Positions 1 to 8,075 of a stretch of DNA of 53,135 nucleotides are shown here, in pieces. Position 1 is the stretch's first letter. Each line of letters opens with the position of its first letter. The notes under the pieces were generated by a model. That model worked only from the letters and a program-made list of their open reading frames with translations. It made no database searches and had not been told where the DNA came from. Location: positions 1 through 53,135 of the forward strand of contig JAJZUQ010000016.1 of assembly GCA_021848385.1 (NCBI GenBank). Direction: 5' to 3'. This DNA is from Deltaproteobacteria bacterium. GTDB lineage: Bacteria > Desulfobacterota > Desulfuromonadia > Geobacterales > Geobacteraceae. A program made the translations under genes and the position numbers.

Positions 1-104
1 CATGTGAGCAAGCCAATAAAGTAGCGGAGACGGGGCTCCAACTAACAAAAGCTGAAAGTGCTACGTGCCAACGAGGCCAGTGGACCCGAGCGACGGAACA
101 AATG
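1..104. other. Window edge, no gene recognised
   Basis: I see no convincing coding sequence or RNA here. All reading frames are short and unlike anything I recognise. This is the sequence outside the left inverted repeat of the transposase element that follows. Confidence 0.4.
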
Positions 105-1104
105 GGGTCAGGATTGCAAACTTGCAAAATTGAGGTAGTGTTTCCCTATGCCCCGTAGACCAAGACTACATAATCCCGGCGCGGTGTATCATGTAATTCT
201 CCGCGGGAACGCGAAGCAGGACATATTCTTCGATGCAGAAGACCGTCAGCGCTTTTTCTCGTTCCTGCAAGACGCCATTGAACGGTACGAGTTCCGTCTT
301 CACGGCTATTGCCTTATGACGAATCATCTCCATTTGGCCATCCAGGTAGGAGAGACAACTCTGTCACGAATCATGCAAAACCTGTCACTTCGTTATACCA
401 AGTGGATAAACTGGCGCCAGGACCGCATCGGCCATCTTTTTCACGGCAGGTACAAGGCCATCATGGTTGAAGCCGACAACTACCTCGCGCAGCTGGTGGC
501 TTACCTGCATCTCAATCCGGTTCGCGCCCGGATGGTCGAGAATCCTGCGGATTACCCCTGGAGCAGCCATCGTGCTTATCTCGGCCTGGAGCAGGCTCCG
601 TGCTTGACTACGGAGCTTGTGCTGTCGCAGTTCTCCAGCAGGGAGAAAAGCGCCCGGCGGCAGTTCCGGGAATTCGTGGAGACATCCGCTGATGAAGGAC
701 ATAGGCCCGAATTCCATGGCATGAATATCCTGGACGGTCGGGTTTTGGGAGACGACGGTTTCGTCGAAGAGGTTCTTCGCGACGAACTGCCAATGAATAC
801 GGTTACGGTGGATGATATTCTCGCGGCCGTGCGCGAGGTATGTGGACTAACGGCGGAGGAAATTCTTGCTCCAACCCAGGGGATGCGAGTATCCGAAGGT
901 CGCGCGCTGGCTGCGTGGGGAGTGCTTTATCTGTCCAGCGGTACACTTACGGAACTGGGACGTATTGTCGGAAGGGATGTTACCTCGCTCAGTTCGGCTG
1001 CAAGGCGGCTGATTTTCCGCTCGAAGGAAGATCACGAAGTGGCGGGGCGAATGGATTCAATCAAGAAATTTGCTGCCAAGTTTGCAAGTTTGCAATCCTG
1101 ACCC
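105..1104 (+). mobile_element. REP-associated transposase element bounded by a perfect 24-bp inverted repeat
   Basis: Bases 105-128 and 1081-1104 are exact reverse complements over 24 bp. The left end starts GGGTCAGGATTGCAAACTTG and the right end finishes CAATCCTGACCC. They enclose a single Y1 (HUH) transposase gene. The right repeat contains the gene's last seven codons and its TGA stop, so the gene extends to the very edge of the element. Single-gene units of this kind, with a conserved GGGTCAG-type palindrome, are typical of RAYT (TnpA-REP) elements. I saw no target duplication, as expected for HUH enzymes. Confidence 0.8.
148..1101 (+). CDS. REP-associated tyrosine transposase (Y1_Tnp/RAYT) with DnaA-like C-terminal domain
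   Basis: This 317-aa single-strand DNA transposase belongs to the IS200/TnpA-REP (HUH) family. The HUH pair is His60-x-His62 in NHLHL. The likely catalytic tyrosine is Tyr119 in AYLHLNPVRA, the usual RAYT signature. Residues 1-160 form the Y1 domain. Residues from about 225 to 305 resemble the DnaA C-terminal helix-turn-helix that many RAYTs carry, for example SEGRALAAWGVLYL and LTELGRIVGRDV. A GAGGT-like ribosome site precedes the ATG. The last residues and the stop lie inside the right inverted repeat. RAYTs nick and rejoin REP hairpins. Whether this copy is active cannot be told from sequence, but the frame is intact. Confidence 0.9.
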   Translation: MPRRPRLHNPGAVYHVILRGNAKQDIFFDAEDRQRFFSFLQDAIERYEFRLHGYCLMTNHLHLAIQVGETTLSRIMQNLSLRYTKWINWRQDRIGHLFHGRYKAIMVEADNYLAQLVAYLHLNPVRARMVENPADYPWSSHRAYLGLEQAPCLTTELVLSQFSSREKSARRQFREFVETSADEGHRPEFHGMNILDGRVLGDDGFVEEVLRDELPMNTVTVDDILAAVREVCGLTAEEILAPTQGMRVSEGRALAAWGVLYLSSGTLTELGRIVGRDVTSLSSAARRLIFRSKEDHEVAGRMDSIKKFAAKFASLQS

Positions 1105-1195
1105 GATATGTTCTCCCGATATGTTCTCCGCCGGTTTGCTCTCGGCCGTTGAACGACAAGGATCAGATAATAGAAAATGACACAGGAGGTGGCAA

Positions 1196-1519
1196 TTGAT
1201 AGTAACCACAACGGAGAATGTTACAGGCTATCGGGTTATTGATGTGAAGGGTCAGGTGTTTGGTGTAGTCGTTCGCAGTAGAGGATTAGCTGGTAATATC
1301 ATGGCGGGACTTCGCTCTATATTTGGCGGAGAAATTACTGAATATACTCAGCTCCTTGAAGAGGCACGGCGGCATGCTATAGATCGCATGGTGAAAAATG
1401 CGACCATTATGAATGCTAATGCCATTGTTATGATGCGCTTTGATTCTTCAGAGATTGGTCAAACAATGAGTGAAATAGTAGCGTATGGTACTGCTGTGGT
1501 ACTGGAAAAGCAGGGTTGA
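1196..1519 (+). CDS. YbjQ/UPF0145 family protein
   Basis: This 107-aa protein matches the YbjQ (UPF0145) family, small pentamer-forming proteins sometimes called heavy-metal-binding domain proteins; their function is not established. Typical features are the opening VTTTENVTGYRV, the middle GGEITEYTQLLEEAR, and NANAIVMMRFDSSEI followed by VAYGTAVVL. I chose the TTG at 1196 because a near-perfect AGGAGGT lies five bases upstream and no ATG is available in frame. The gene overlaps or abuts the next small membrane-protein gene, so the two are probably co-transcribed. The codons are more AT-rich than those of the cobamide genes. Confidence 0.8.
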   Translation: MIVTTTENVTGYRVIDVKGQVFGVVVRSRGLAGNIMAGLRSIFGGEITEYTQLLEEARRHAIDRMVKNATIMNANAIVMMRFDSSEIGQTMSEIVAYGTAVVLEKQG

Positions 1520-1524
1520 CTTTT

Positions 1525-1845
1525 ATGCTGCGAATTGGATTGCTGATTTTTGGTTCAGCGCTCACCGTGACAGGTCTAGTATTGCTGATTCAAGGTAAAT
1601 GCGCCTACCAACCGTTTATAATTTGGGGGAGCATTCTTGTGATTGCAGTTCTCTGTGAACGTTGGCGTTACCGCCGTAAAGAACATAATCATGATAACCA
1701 TTGGCAACAAACAGGCGAAAAGTTTGAAGATCCAGAAACGGGGCAGACCTTGGAGGTATATTACGACCCAGTTTCTGGAGAGCGGCGCTATGTGAAGAAA
1801 TCGGAAGGCAAAGAGGTACTAGAAACTGGAATTTTGAAGAAATGA
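1525..1845 (+). CDS. Small membrane protein of unknown function
   Basis: This 106-aa protein has two hydrophobic segments, roughly residues 4-24 (LRIGLLIFGSALTVTGLVLL) and 31-44 (FIIWGSILVIAVLC). A charged cytoplasmic tail follows, with a DPETGQTLEVYYDPVSGER stretch. I do not recognise the family. The start is taken at the ATG at 1525; a TTG at 1516 overlapping the upstream stop is possible and would add three residues. Its position directly behind the YbjQ-family gene suggests an operon and perhaps a shared role. That is inference from spacing only. Confidence 0.65.
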   Translation: MLRIGLLIFGSALTVTGLVLLIQGKCAYQPFIIWGSILVIAVLCERWRYRRKEHNHDNHWQQTGEKFEDPETGQTLEVYYDPVSGERRYVKKSEGKEVLETGILKK

Positions 1846-1865
1846 CTCCCAACCAAAAAGCAGGG

Positions 1866-1889
1866 CCGGCCCTTGAAAACTCGGGCCGG
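1866..1889 (+). other. Short hairpin upstream of engB
   Basis: CCGGCCC (1866-1872) and GGGCCGG (1883-1889) form a 7-bp stem with a 10-nt loop just after the small membrane protein gene. There is no T-run, so it is not a canonical intrinsic terminator. It may attenuate read-through or have no function. Confidence 0.25.
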
Positions 1890-2013
1890 TCAGCTTCTGA
1901 GCCTTTGCGCAGATTATCTCTCCATCTTCATCTCTTCCCTCGATATTTCACATTGCCAGCCGCCTCCCCGCAGTCTATACTACCGCCTCAATCAAATCCC
2001 ACCGGGGAACAAC

Positions 2014-2616
2014 GTGCTCGTCAAAACTACCGAATTCATAACCAGTGCCACCAAGCCTGCTCACTACCCGCCGGGGGAACTGCCAGAGGTCGCCTTTGCC
2101 GGCCGCTCCAATGTGGGGAAATCGTCCCTCATCAATGTGCTTCTGAACCGGAAGAACCTGGTCCGGACCAGTTCCACGCCGGGGCGCACCCAGCTCATCA
2201 ACTTCTTTGGGGTCAATGGCGCATTCATGCTCGTGGACCTGCCGGGGTACGGCTTTGCCAAGGTCCCCCTGGCGGTGAAGAAGCAGTGGGGCCCGATGAT
2301 GGAGACCTACCTCTCCAGCCGGGACAACCTTCGGGTTGTGGTGCTTATCCTGGATATCCGCCGGGTGCCGACCGCCGAGGACCGGCAGATGCTGGAGTGG
2401 CTCCGTGGCTACAGCGTTCCTCCCTTGCTGGTCGTGACCAAGTGCGACAAGGTCTCCAAGAACGAACGGGCCCGCCAGGTGGCGCTCATCGCCCGGACCC
2501 TGGAAGTGGAGAAGGAAGAGCTCCACTTCTTCTCCGCCCTCTCCAAAGAGGGGAAGGACGCCATCTGGGTCGAGATCGAGCGGCTCCTTGCAATGAGCAG
2601 TGCTGATGAGGAATGA
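2014..2616 (+). CDS. engB: Ribosome-biogenesis GTP-binding protein EngB (YsxC/YihA)
   Basis: This is a TRAFAC-class GTPase needed for large ribosomal subunit assembly. The G1 P-loop is [10 protein letters not shown] (near residue 30), G3 is [11 protein letters not shown]4 is TKCDK, and G5-like SALSKEG lies near the C-terminus. The threonine-containing switch I reads [10 protein letters not shown]. The frame is open further upstream, but the extra residues look like translated noise. I therefore set the start at the GTG at 2014, giving 200 aa, the usual family length; a weak GGGGA lies upstream. It precedes the cobamide cluster but is separated from it by its own promoter and riboswitch, so it is not part of that pathway. 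Confidence 0.9.
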   Translation: MLVKTTEFITSATKPAHYPPGELPEVAFAGRSNVGKSSLINVLLNRKNLVRTSSTPGRTQLINFFGVNGAFMLVDLPGYGFAKVPLAVKKQWGPMMETYLSSRDNLRVVVLILDIRRVPTAEDRQMLEWLRGYSVPPLLVVTKCDKVSKNERARQVALIARTLEVEKEELHFFSALSKEGKDAIWVEIERLLAMSSADEE

Positions 2617-2631
2617 TCAACCATATTCTGT

Positions 2632-2660
2632 TTGACTTTACCCCGGCACTCTGCTAGAAA
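2632..2660 (+). promoter_or_regulatory. Candidate sigma70 promoter for the cobamide operon
   Basis: TTGACT (2632-2637) is followed after 17 bp by TAGAAA (2655-2660). It stands about 160 bp ahead of the cobalamin aptamer, so the transcript would carry the riboswitch in its leader. This was assigned by eye from consensus only. Confidence 0.45.
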
Positions 2661-2691
2661 TTTTTGTACAATTGAATAGGCAGCACACAAT

Positions 2692-2810
2692 GCAGCGTCA
2701 GATTTGAGATGATCACAAGGCGGCGAGGAGGAGACCCCGGAAGCGTACGGGTAGTACGTTGAGGAGGTCGACGACGAGCCAACGAAGTGAGCGCTCAAAT
2801 GTGGCGATGC
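2692..2810. repeat. Family C palindromic repeat (copy 1), in the riboswitch leader
   Basis: This ~120-bp imperfect palindrome has complementary ends: GCAGCGTCAGATTTGAG at the left and CTCAAATGTGGCGATGC at the right. A central GCGTAC..GTACGT hairpin is flanked by CAAGGCGGCGAGGAG and GAGCCAACG. Related copies lie at 16372-16495 and 26201-26328 on the other strand. This copy sits between the candidate promoter and the riboswitch aptamer. Confidence 0.6.
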
Positions 2811-2818
2811 ATATCGAT

Positions 2819-2970
2819 CTGGTGCTCTGAAAAGAGTTAAAAGGGAAGGGGGTGCAAGTCCTCCACTGTCCCGCAACTGTGAACGGTGATGAACGCCGCA
2901 CGACGCCACTGAGTTTTATCGGGAAGGCGCGGCTAGTAAAGTGACCCGTAAGTCAGGAAACCTGCCAGGC
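2819..2970 (+). promoter_or_regulatory. Cobalamin (adenosylcobalamin) riboswitch aptamer
   Basis: The conserved cobalamin-aptamer segments occur in the right order. They are AAAAGGGAA near 2839, GGTGCAAGTCC at 2851-2861, CACTGTCCCGCAACTGT ending at 2880, the B12-box core GCCACTG at 2905-2911, GGGAAGG at 2921-2927, AGTAA, and GTCAGGAAACCTGCC ending near 2966. It precedes cobU and would repress the operon when cobalamin is abundant. An intrinsic terminator follows and overlaps the cobU ribosome site. The recognition is strong because nearly all invariant blocks are present. Confidence 0.93.
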
Positions 2971-3024
2971 TGAACCCAGTACGCAACCTCCGAAGGAGAG
3001 GGGCCGGGCAGATATTACCTGTTG

Positions 3025-3061
3025 ACACCCCCTTTCCCTTTCGGAAGCGGGGTGTTTTTTT
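3025..3061 (+). terminator. Riboswitch-controlled intrinsic terminator, abutting the cobU start
   Basis: ACACCCC (3025-3031) pairs with GGGGTGT (3049-3055). The stem continues with weaker CTTTCC/GGAAG pairing and is followed by an uninterrupted T-run to base 3061. The cobU ATG begins at 3062. The 3' arm of the stem (AGCGGGGTG) is also the only purine-rich ribosome-binding candidate, so the same hairpin could stop transcription and hide the ribosome site. Confidence 0.8.
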
Positions 3062-3583
3062 ATGGCAAAACTGACCTTCATCACCGGCGGAGCCCGGAGC
3101 GGCAAGAGCCGCCTGGCGGAAAGCCTCGCCAATGTCTATGGAGAGCCCCTCGGCTACCTCGCTACCGGTCATGCCGGCGACGGGGAGATGGCGGAGCGGA
3201 TCGCCCGGCACCAGGCCCGGCGCGGTGCAGAGTGGCAGACCATGGAGGAGCCGCTGGACCTGGCGGGGGTGCTGACGGGGCACGACGGCTACTTCCGGGC
3301 GGTGCTCGTGGACTGCGTCACCCTCTGGCTGACAAATCTGCTTCTCGCACACGACGATCCGGCTCGGGTTATGGATGAGGTCAGAAGCCTCGCCGACCTC
3401 CTTCCCCGCCTCCAGACCCCGGTCATCCTCGTCTCCAACGAAGTGGGGATGGGGATCGTCCCGGAAAACCGCCTGGCACGTACCTTCCGCGACCTGGCAG
3501 GGGAGGCGAACGGGCTGCTGGCGGCGGTGGCGGATGAGGTGTACGTCACGTTCTCCGGCCTGCCGCTGAAGCTCAAGGGATAA
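3062..3583 (+). CDS. cobU: Bifunctional adenosylcobinamide kinase / adenosylcobinamide-phosphate guanylyltransferase
   Basis: CobU phosphorylates adenosylcobinamide and attaches GMP, giving AdoCbi-GDP, the substrate for CobS. Residues 1-173 match the family in length. The P-loop is GGARSGKSR (near 8-16), then [10 protein letters not shown], the RHQARRG segment, [14 protein letters not shown], and [17 protein letters not shown]. It is the first gene behind the cobalamin riboswitch. Its ATG directly follows the terminator's T-run, so its translation should respond to the same switch. Confidence 0.95.
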   Translation: MAKLTFITGGARSGKSRLAESLANVYGEPLGYLATGHAGDGEMAERIARHQARRGAEWQTMEEPLDLAGVLTGHDGYFRAVLVDCVTLWLTNLLLAHDDPARVMDEVRSLADLLPRLQTPVILVSNEVGMGIVPENRLARTFRDLAGEANGLLAAVADEVYVTFSGLPLKLKG

Positions 3584-3629
3584 GCGTTTTTTACCAGAGA
3601 GGACACAGAATGAAGGCAAAATCCTTAAT

Positions 3630-3738
3630 GGAACACGGAAGAGGCGGAACCTCCCGATAAAGGCGGATTTAACGCCAATAACCAAACCCAATGTTGTTTA
3701 TCCGCCTTTATCCGGTTTTTTCCGCTTTTTCCGTGTAC
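3630..3738. repeat. Family A palindrome between cobU and cobT
   Basis: The left arm (3630-3673) runs GGAACACGGAAGAGGCGG to GATAAAGGCGGATTTAAC. The right arm (3696-3738) is its near reverse complement, starting GTTTATCCGCCTTTATCCGG and ending CGCTTTTTCCGTGTAC. The same arms flank the GxxExxY gene at 11443-11895. A piece of family B (CCAGAGAGGACACAGAA) lies just upstream, near 3592. Confidence 0.75.
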
Positions 3739-3770
3739 TATTCCGGTTATCTTTGAACAAAGGAGCTGTA

Positions 3771-4832
3771 ATGAACCTTCTGACCGAAACCCTTGCCGCT
3801 ATCAAGCCTGTCGATATCGCCCTTCTCCAGGAGGCGCAGCGACGGCTGGACAACAAGACTAAACCTCCCGGTTCCCTGGGGCGGCTGGAGGAATTTGCCC
3901 GCCGTTTTGCCGCCATCAGCGGTAACCTGGAGCCGGACACAACGAAGAAGGTTATCTACACCTTTGCCGGCGACCACGGCGTGGTGGAGGAGGGGGTGTC
4001 GGCCTTTCCGAAGGAGGTGACCACCCAGATGGTCCTCAACATCCTCAACGGGGGCGCGGGAGTTAACGTCCTGGCACGCCATGCAGGAGTTGAAGTGCGG
4101 GTGGTGGATATCGGGGTCGATTATGACTTCGGTCAGGCACCGGGGTTGCTGGTTCGCAAGGTGGCCCGGGGAACCCGGAACTTTGCCAAGGGACCGGCCA
4201 TGACCCGGGAAGAGGTGGTGGCCGCCCTGGAAGTAGGGATCGAACTGGCCGGTCAGGCGAAGCGGGACGGTGTTGCCATGCTCGGAACGGGTGAGATGGG
4301 GATCGGCAATACCACCCCTTCTTCGGCCATCATTGCCGTCCTTTCGGGGAAATCGGTGGAAGAGGTGACCCACCGCGGTACCGGGATTGGCGATCGTGCC
4401 CTGGAAAACAAGGTCCGTGTCATCAAGGCGGGGGTGGCGCTGAATCAACCCGATCCGGCCGATCCCCTCGACGTGCTTGCCAAGGTGGGAGGGTTGGAGA
4501 TCGCCGGCATTGCCGGGCTTGTCCTCGGCGCAGCCGCCAACCGGGTGCCGGTGGTGGTGGACGGTTTCATCTCAACTGCCGGGGCGCTCATCGCCTGCGA
4601 AATGAACCCCCATGTGCGGGAGTACATCTTTGCCGCCCACGAGTCGGTGGAGATCGGCCATCGCTTCATGCTGGAGCGGATCGGCGCCGAGCCGATCCTC
4701 GACCTCCATTTCCGCCTCGGCGAAGGGACCGGCGCGGCGCTCGCCATGGGGCTCATCGAGGCAGGGGTGAAGGTGCTGAAGGAAATGGCGACGTTCGAGC
4801 AGGCAGGGGTTGAAGGGAATGCATTGAGGTAA
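3771..4832 (+). CDS. cobT: Nicotinate-nucleotide--dimethylbenzimidazole phosphoribosyltransferase
   Basis: CobT transfers the phosphoribosyl group of nicotinate mononucleotide to the lower-ligand base, forming the alpha-ribazole phosphate. With bzaF in the same cluster, the natural base here is probably 5-hydroxybenzimidazole rather than DMB. At 353 aa the length is standard. Visible motifs include [47 protein letters not shown], and the C-terminal [12 protein letters not shown], which holds the catalytic glutamate. An in-frame TTG at 3753 exists, but ATG 3771 has AAAGGAG six bases upstream and fits the family start. Confidence 0.95.
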   Translation: MNLLTETLAAIKPVDIALLQEAQRRLDNKTKPPGSLGRLEEFARRFAAISGNLEPDTTKKVIYTFAGDHGVVEEGVSAFPKEVTTQMVLNILNGGAGVNVLARHAGVEVRVVDIGVDYDFGQAPGLLVRKVARGTRNFAKGPAMTREEVVAALEVGIELAGQAKRDGVAMLGTGEMGIGNTTPSSAIIAVLSGKSVEEVTHRGTGIGDRALENKVRVIKAGVALNQPDPADPLDVLAKVGGLEIAGIAGLVLGAAANRVPVVVDGFISTAGALIACEMNPHVREYIFAAHESVEIGHRFMLERIGAEPILDLHFRLGEGTGAALAMGLIEAGVKVLKEMATFEQAGVEGNALR

Positions 4833-4839
4833 GAGGCTC

Positions 4840-4889
4840 GGGATTGGGGACTGGTGAGGTGAATCCGGTCAGCACCAGTCCCCAATCCC
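4840..4889. repeat. Perfect 17-bp inverted repeat (family D) before cobS
   Basis: GGGATTGGGGACTGGTG (4840-4856) and CACCAGTCCCCAATCCC (4873-4889) are exact reverse complements with a 16-nt loop. The hairpin ends 12 bases before the cobS ATG, where no clear ribosome site is visible. A related GGGGACTGGGGACTAGGG run lies inside cbiD at 14618-14647. Confidence 0.75.
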
Positions 4890-4901
4890 CAGTCCCTAAT
4901 T

Positions 4902-5645
4902 ATGAGACTTTATTTCATTGCACTCCAGTTTCTCACCATCATTCCCCTCCCGTTCGCGGTCCGCTGCGAAGAGGAGGATATGGGGCGTTCCATGGCCCTC
5001 TTCCCGGTGGTGGGGCTGACCATTGGCCTCTTTCTGGCCGGACTCGACTACCTGCTCGGGTTCGTCTTCCCCCGGCCGGTGACCGACCTGCTGCTCATCA
5101 CTGCACTGGCAGCGGTTACGGGAGCGCTCCACCTGGACGGGCTGGCGGATGTCTTTGACGGTCTTGCAGCACGGGGGGGGAAAGAGCGGTTCCTGGCGGT
5201 GATGAAGGACTCCCGCACCGGTGCGGTGGGGGTGGTGGCTCTGGCGCTGGGGCTCCTTCTCAAGAACCAGGCGCTTCTTCATATCCCGCCGGACCAGAAG
5301 CGGGCGGTGCTCATCTTCTTTCCCATGGTAGCCCGCATGGCCCAGGTGCAGATGACGGTCGGGGCATTGAGGGCCAGAACTGACGGCCTCGGCGCCACAT
5401 TCGTCAGCGGCGCCGGTCCGGTCCAGTTCGCCGTTGCCTACATCATCACCCTTTCCGCGGCGTTTCTCCTCCTGGGGGTGCCGGGGATATACTGCTGCAT
5501 CATCCTCTACCTCCTCACCTGGGGGCTCAAGGCCTGGTTCCACCGGCGACTCGGCGGGATCACGGGGGATATCATCGGCTGCACCAGCGAACTGAACGAG
5601 ATTGCCGCGCTCCTGGCAATCATTGCATTAACGAAATTGACCTGA
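4902..5645 (+). CDS. cobS: Adenosylcobinamide-GDP ribazoletransferase (cobalamin synthase)
   Basis: This integral membrane enzyme joins AdoCbi-GDP to the alpha-ribazole nucleotide, the last assembly step. The 247-aa protein has the family opening FIALQFLTIIPLP, the catalytic acidic motif LHLDGLADVFDGLAA near residue 75, and MKDSRTGAVGVVALAL. Several hydrophobic helices follow (ALFPVVGLTIGLFLAG, LLLITALAAVTGA, FAVAYIITLSAAFLLLG), and GDIIGCTSELNE lies near the end. It follows cobT after a perfect hairpin. No good Shine-Dalgarno is visible before the ATG. Confidence 0.95.
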   Translation: MRLYFIALQFLTIIPLPFAVRCEEEDMGRSMALFPVVGLTIGLFLAGLDYLLGFVFPRPVTDLLLITALAAVTGALHLDGLADVFDGLAARGGKERFLAVMKDSRTGAVGVVALALGLLLKNQALLHIPPDQKRAVLIFFPMVARMAQVQMTVGALRARTDGLGATFVSGAGPVQFAVAYIITLSAAFLLLGVPGIYCCIILYLLTWGLKAWFHRRLGGITGDIIGCTSELNEIAALLAIIALTKLT

Positions 5646-5655
5646 AAAAGGCAAA

Positions 5656-5790
5656 GGGAACACAGAAAAGGCGAAAAAACCAGGATAACGGCGGATCCAA
5701 GCCACCACTTCAACCGCCTTAAGGATGAAACCTGAAATCCGGGGCTCATCCGCCTTTATCAGGATGTTATCCGCTTTTTCCGCGTTCAAT
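5656..5790. repeat. Family A palindrome between cobS and cobC
   Basis: The left arm (5656-5698) begins GGGAACACAGAAAAGGCG and reaches GGATAACGGCGGATCC. The right arm (5747-5789) reads CATCCGCCTTTATCAGG to TTATCCGCTTTTTCCGCG. The arms match those of the copies at 3630 and 11443, with more divergence. Confidence 0.65.
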
Positions 5791-5814
5791 AGTCGTTACG
5801 ACAAGAGAATACCA

Positions 5815-6417
5815 ATGATATCGAAAACCAGAATCTATCTCATCCGCCACGGCGAGGTGGTGGGGGCGGGAACTCCCCGTTACAACGGCCATGCCGATGT
5901 GGGGCTCACCGAGCGGGGAGTGGCCCAGTACCATGAACTGAAGGGGCGCTTTGACGGGGCGCGGATCGCCGCCTGCTACACGAGCGACCTGACGCGCTGT
6001 ATGACCGGCGCCGGCATCCTGGGGGGGCATTTCGGCGTTGAGCCGGTGCGGGATTCCAATCTCCGGGAACTGAACATCGGCATCTGGGAAGGGATGACCT
6101 GGCAGGAGCTGATGGCCACCTACCCGGTGGAGTGGCAGGCGCGCCTGGACGACATCGTCCATTACCGGGTGACGGAGGGGGAGAACCTGCTCGACCTTGA
6201 GAGCCGGGTCATGCCGGTCATCGACGGCATCGTCGAGCGGCACCGGGGGGAAGAGGTGCTCGTGGTCGCCCACGGCGGGGTGAACCGGGTGATCCTTCTC
6301 AACGCCATCGGCGCACCGCTGTCGGCGCTCTTCAATATCGAGCAGCGCTACGCGTGCCTCAATATCATCGATTATTATGCGGACGGCAAGGCGGTCGTCA
6401 AACTGCTGAACGGGTGA
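5815..6417 (+). CDS. cobC: Alpha-ribazole phosphatase (histidine phosphatase superfamily)
   Basis: CobC removes the phosphate from alpha-ribazole 5'-phosphate or the cobamide phosphate. The 200-aa protein opens with the phosphoglycerate-mutase-like signature LIRHGEV, with Arg11-His12-Gly13 as the phosphoryl acceptor. GHADVGLTERGV, TSDLTRCM, a LRELNIGIWEGMTW segment and the second catalytic histidine in VVAHGGVNR follow. I start at ATG 5815; the frame is open 30 codons further upstream, but that part is repeat sequence. General histidine phosphatases look similar, and the position directly after cobS supports the cobamide assignment. Confidence 0.88.
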   Translation: MISKTRIYLIRHGEVVGAGTPRYNGHADVGLTERGVAQYHELKGRFDGARIAACYTSDLTRCMTGAGILGGHFGVEPVRDSNLRELNIGIWEGMTWQELMATYPVEWQARLDDIVHYRVTEGENLLDLESRVMPVIDGIVERHRGEEVLVVAHGGVNRVILLNAIGAPLSALFNIEQRYACLNIIDYYADGKAVVKLLNG

Positions 6418-6439
6418 AGGAACTTATACTCCCTACACC

Positions 6440-6633
6440 GTTGAACCGCAAAGACGCAAAGAGCGCAAAGTGACGAAGTAAATCATGGTGAATTCCCTTC
6501 CCCCGCCCCTTTAGGCCCGTAGACTGGGTCCTTCCATCGAGGGATGGGAGAGACTTTTGGCAAAAGGCATATTCTTTCTTCGCGTACTTTGCGTCTTCGC
6601 GGTGAAAGTTTTCTCTGTGACCTCTGTGGTAGG
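6440..6633. repeat. Family E (CGCAAAGACGCAAAG) palindrome before cbiA
   Basis: The left arm (6440-6478) is TTGAACCGCAAAGACGCAAA followed by GAGCGCAAAGTGACGAAG. The right arm (6571-6609) is the near reverse complement, TTCTTTCTTCGCGTACTTTG to GTCTTCGCGGTGAAAG. It is immediately joined to a family B half (TTTTCTCTGTGACCTCTGTG, 6609-6628). Similar pairs lie at 8076-8180, 12779-12895 and 42818-42970. Confidence 0.65.
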
Positions 6634-6642
6634 GGTATAAAA

Positions 6643-8067
6643 ATGAAATCCATCATCATCGCCGCCCCCATGAGCGGGTCGGGTAAAACTACCGTCACCC
6701 TCGGCATCATGGAGTGCCTGAAGCGGCGCGGGCTGAAGGTCGCTCCGTTCAAGGTCGGTCCCGACTACATCGACCCGGGCTATCACCGGCTCGTGACCGG
6801 CCGACCCTCCATCAACCTGGACGGCTGGATGTGCCCGCCCGGCTTCGTGCGGGAGACCTTCATTCACCACGCTGCCGGCGCGGACGTTGCCGTCATCGAG
6901 GGGGTGATGGGACTGTTCGACGGCGTGGGAGGGGTGCGGGAAGAGGGGAGTACCGCCCAGGTGGCCAAGCTGACCGGTGCGCCGGTTATCCTGGTGGTGG
7001 ATGCCCGTGGTCAGGCACGGAGTGTGGCGGCACTGGTCAAGGGGTTTGCCGAATTCGACCCCCAGGTACGGGTTGCCGGGGTGATCTTCAACAACGTGGC
7101 GAGTGAGAATCACGCCCGTATCCTGCGGGAGGCGGTGGAATCCCTCGATTCCGGTCCGAAGGTGGTCGGTTGGCTTCCCCGGGAGAGCCTGCTCGACATC
7201 CCGTCCCGCCACCTGGGCCTCTTGACCGCGGAGGAAAACCCCCTGCCGGATGAGTATCTGGACCATCTGGCGGCGGTCACCCGGCAGCATATCGACCTGG
7301 GGCTGATCTGGGCAATGGGGACATCCCCCGCCGCCGACCTGCCGCTCCCCTTTGACACGCCGCCGGCACCGACGATGACGGGGCCGCCGGTGCGGATCGC
7401 TGTGGCACGTGATGAGGCGTTCTGCTTCGTCTACGAGGACAACCTGCGGCTGTTGCAGGAGGCGGGAGCGGAGATCGCGTTTTTTTCGCCGCTGCGGGAC
7501 GAGGTCCTCCCTTCGGATATCGGGGGGATTTACCTCCCCGGCGGCTACCCGGAGGTTTTTGCCGACGCCCTGGCCGACAACATGGCCATGAAGGGGGCCA
7601 TCCTCGAAGCCATTGCCGCCGGTACCCCGCTCTATGCAGAGTGCGGCGGGTTCATCTACCTGACACAGGGTGTGGTGGATCCACTGCACCCCATCCCCCT
7701 CCTGAATCAGGAGGAGCTGCCCGACAGGGCGGGGGTGGTAGAGTTCGTCGGGGTCTTTCCGGTCACCACCCGCATGCTGCCGCGCCGAAAGGCCCTCGGT
7801 TACCGGGAGATCGAAACGGTCGCTGACTCCATCATCGGCCCGGCGGGGACCGTAGCCCGTGGTCATGAGTTCCACTACTCGGAGATGGAGGAGATTCCGG
7901 CGGTCGTCGAGCGGCTCTACCGGGTCCGCAAAAGCGGCACCGACCTGGAGCCGGAGGGATACCTCTACAGGAACTGCCTCGCCTCCTACATCCATCTCCA
8001 CTTTGGCAGTTGCCCGGGTATGGCGGCGGCATTCGTGGAGAGCTGCCGAGAATTTAAGGCAAAATGA
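6643..8067 (+). CDS. cbiA: Cobyrinate a,c-diamide synthase
   Basis: This enzyme amidates the a and c side chains of cobyrinic acid using ATP and glutamine. The 474-aa protein has an N-terminal dethiobiotin-synthetase-like ATPase domain: P-loop [13 protein letters not shown] near residue 9, then [13 protein letters not shown] and [11 protein letters not shown]-terminal class I glutamine amidotransferase domain follows, with nucleophile Cys in [10 protein letters not shown] and His in [13 protein letters not shown] 6643 is chosen because upstream in-frame codons fall in repeat DNA. It lies between cobC and bzaF and is likely part of the riboswitch-controlled transcript. Confidence 0.95.
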   Translation: MKSIIIAAPMSGSGKTTVTLGIMECLKRRGLKVAPFKVGPDYIDPGYHRLVTGRPSINLDGWMCPPGFVRETFIHHAAGADVAVIEGVMGLFDGVGGVREEGSTAQVAKLTGAPVILVVDARGQARSVAALVKGFAEFDPQVRVAGVIFNNVASENHARILREAVESLDSGPKVVGWLPRESLLDIPSRHLGLLTAEENPLPDEYLDHLAAVTRQHIDLGLIWAMGTSPAADLPLPFDTPPAPTMTGPPVRIAVARDEAFCFVYEDNLRLLQEAGAEIAFFSPLRDEVLPSDIGGIYLPGGYPEVFADALADNMAMKGAILEAIAAGTPLYAECGGFIYLTQGVVDPLHPIPLLNQEELPDRAGVVEFVGVFPVTTRMLPRRKALGYREIETVADSIIGPAGTVARGHEFHYSEMEEIPAVVERLYRVRKSGTDLEPEGYLYRNCLASYIHLHFGSCPGMAAAFVESCREFKAK

Positions 8068-8075
8068 CTGAATCT

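Noticed and set aside
1105..1128. CGATATGTTCTC repeated twice just outside the right end of the transposase element.
   Set aside because: It is a short tandem duplication without a counterpart at the left end, so it is not a target-site duplication.
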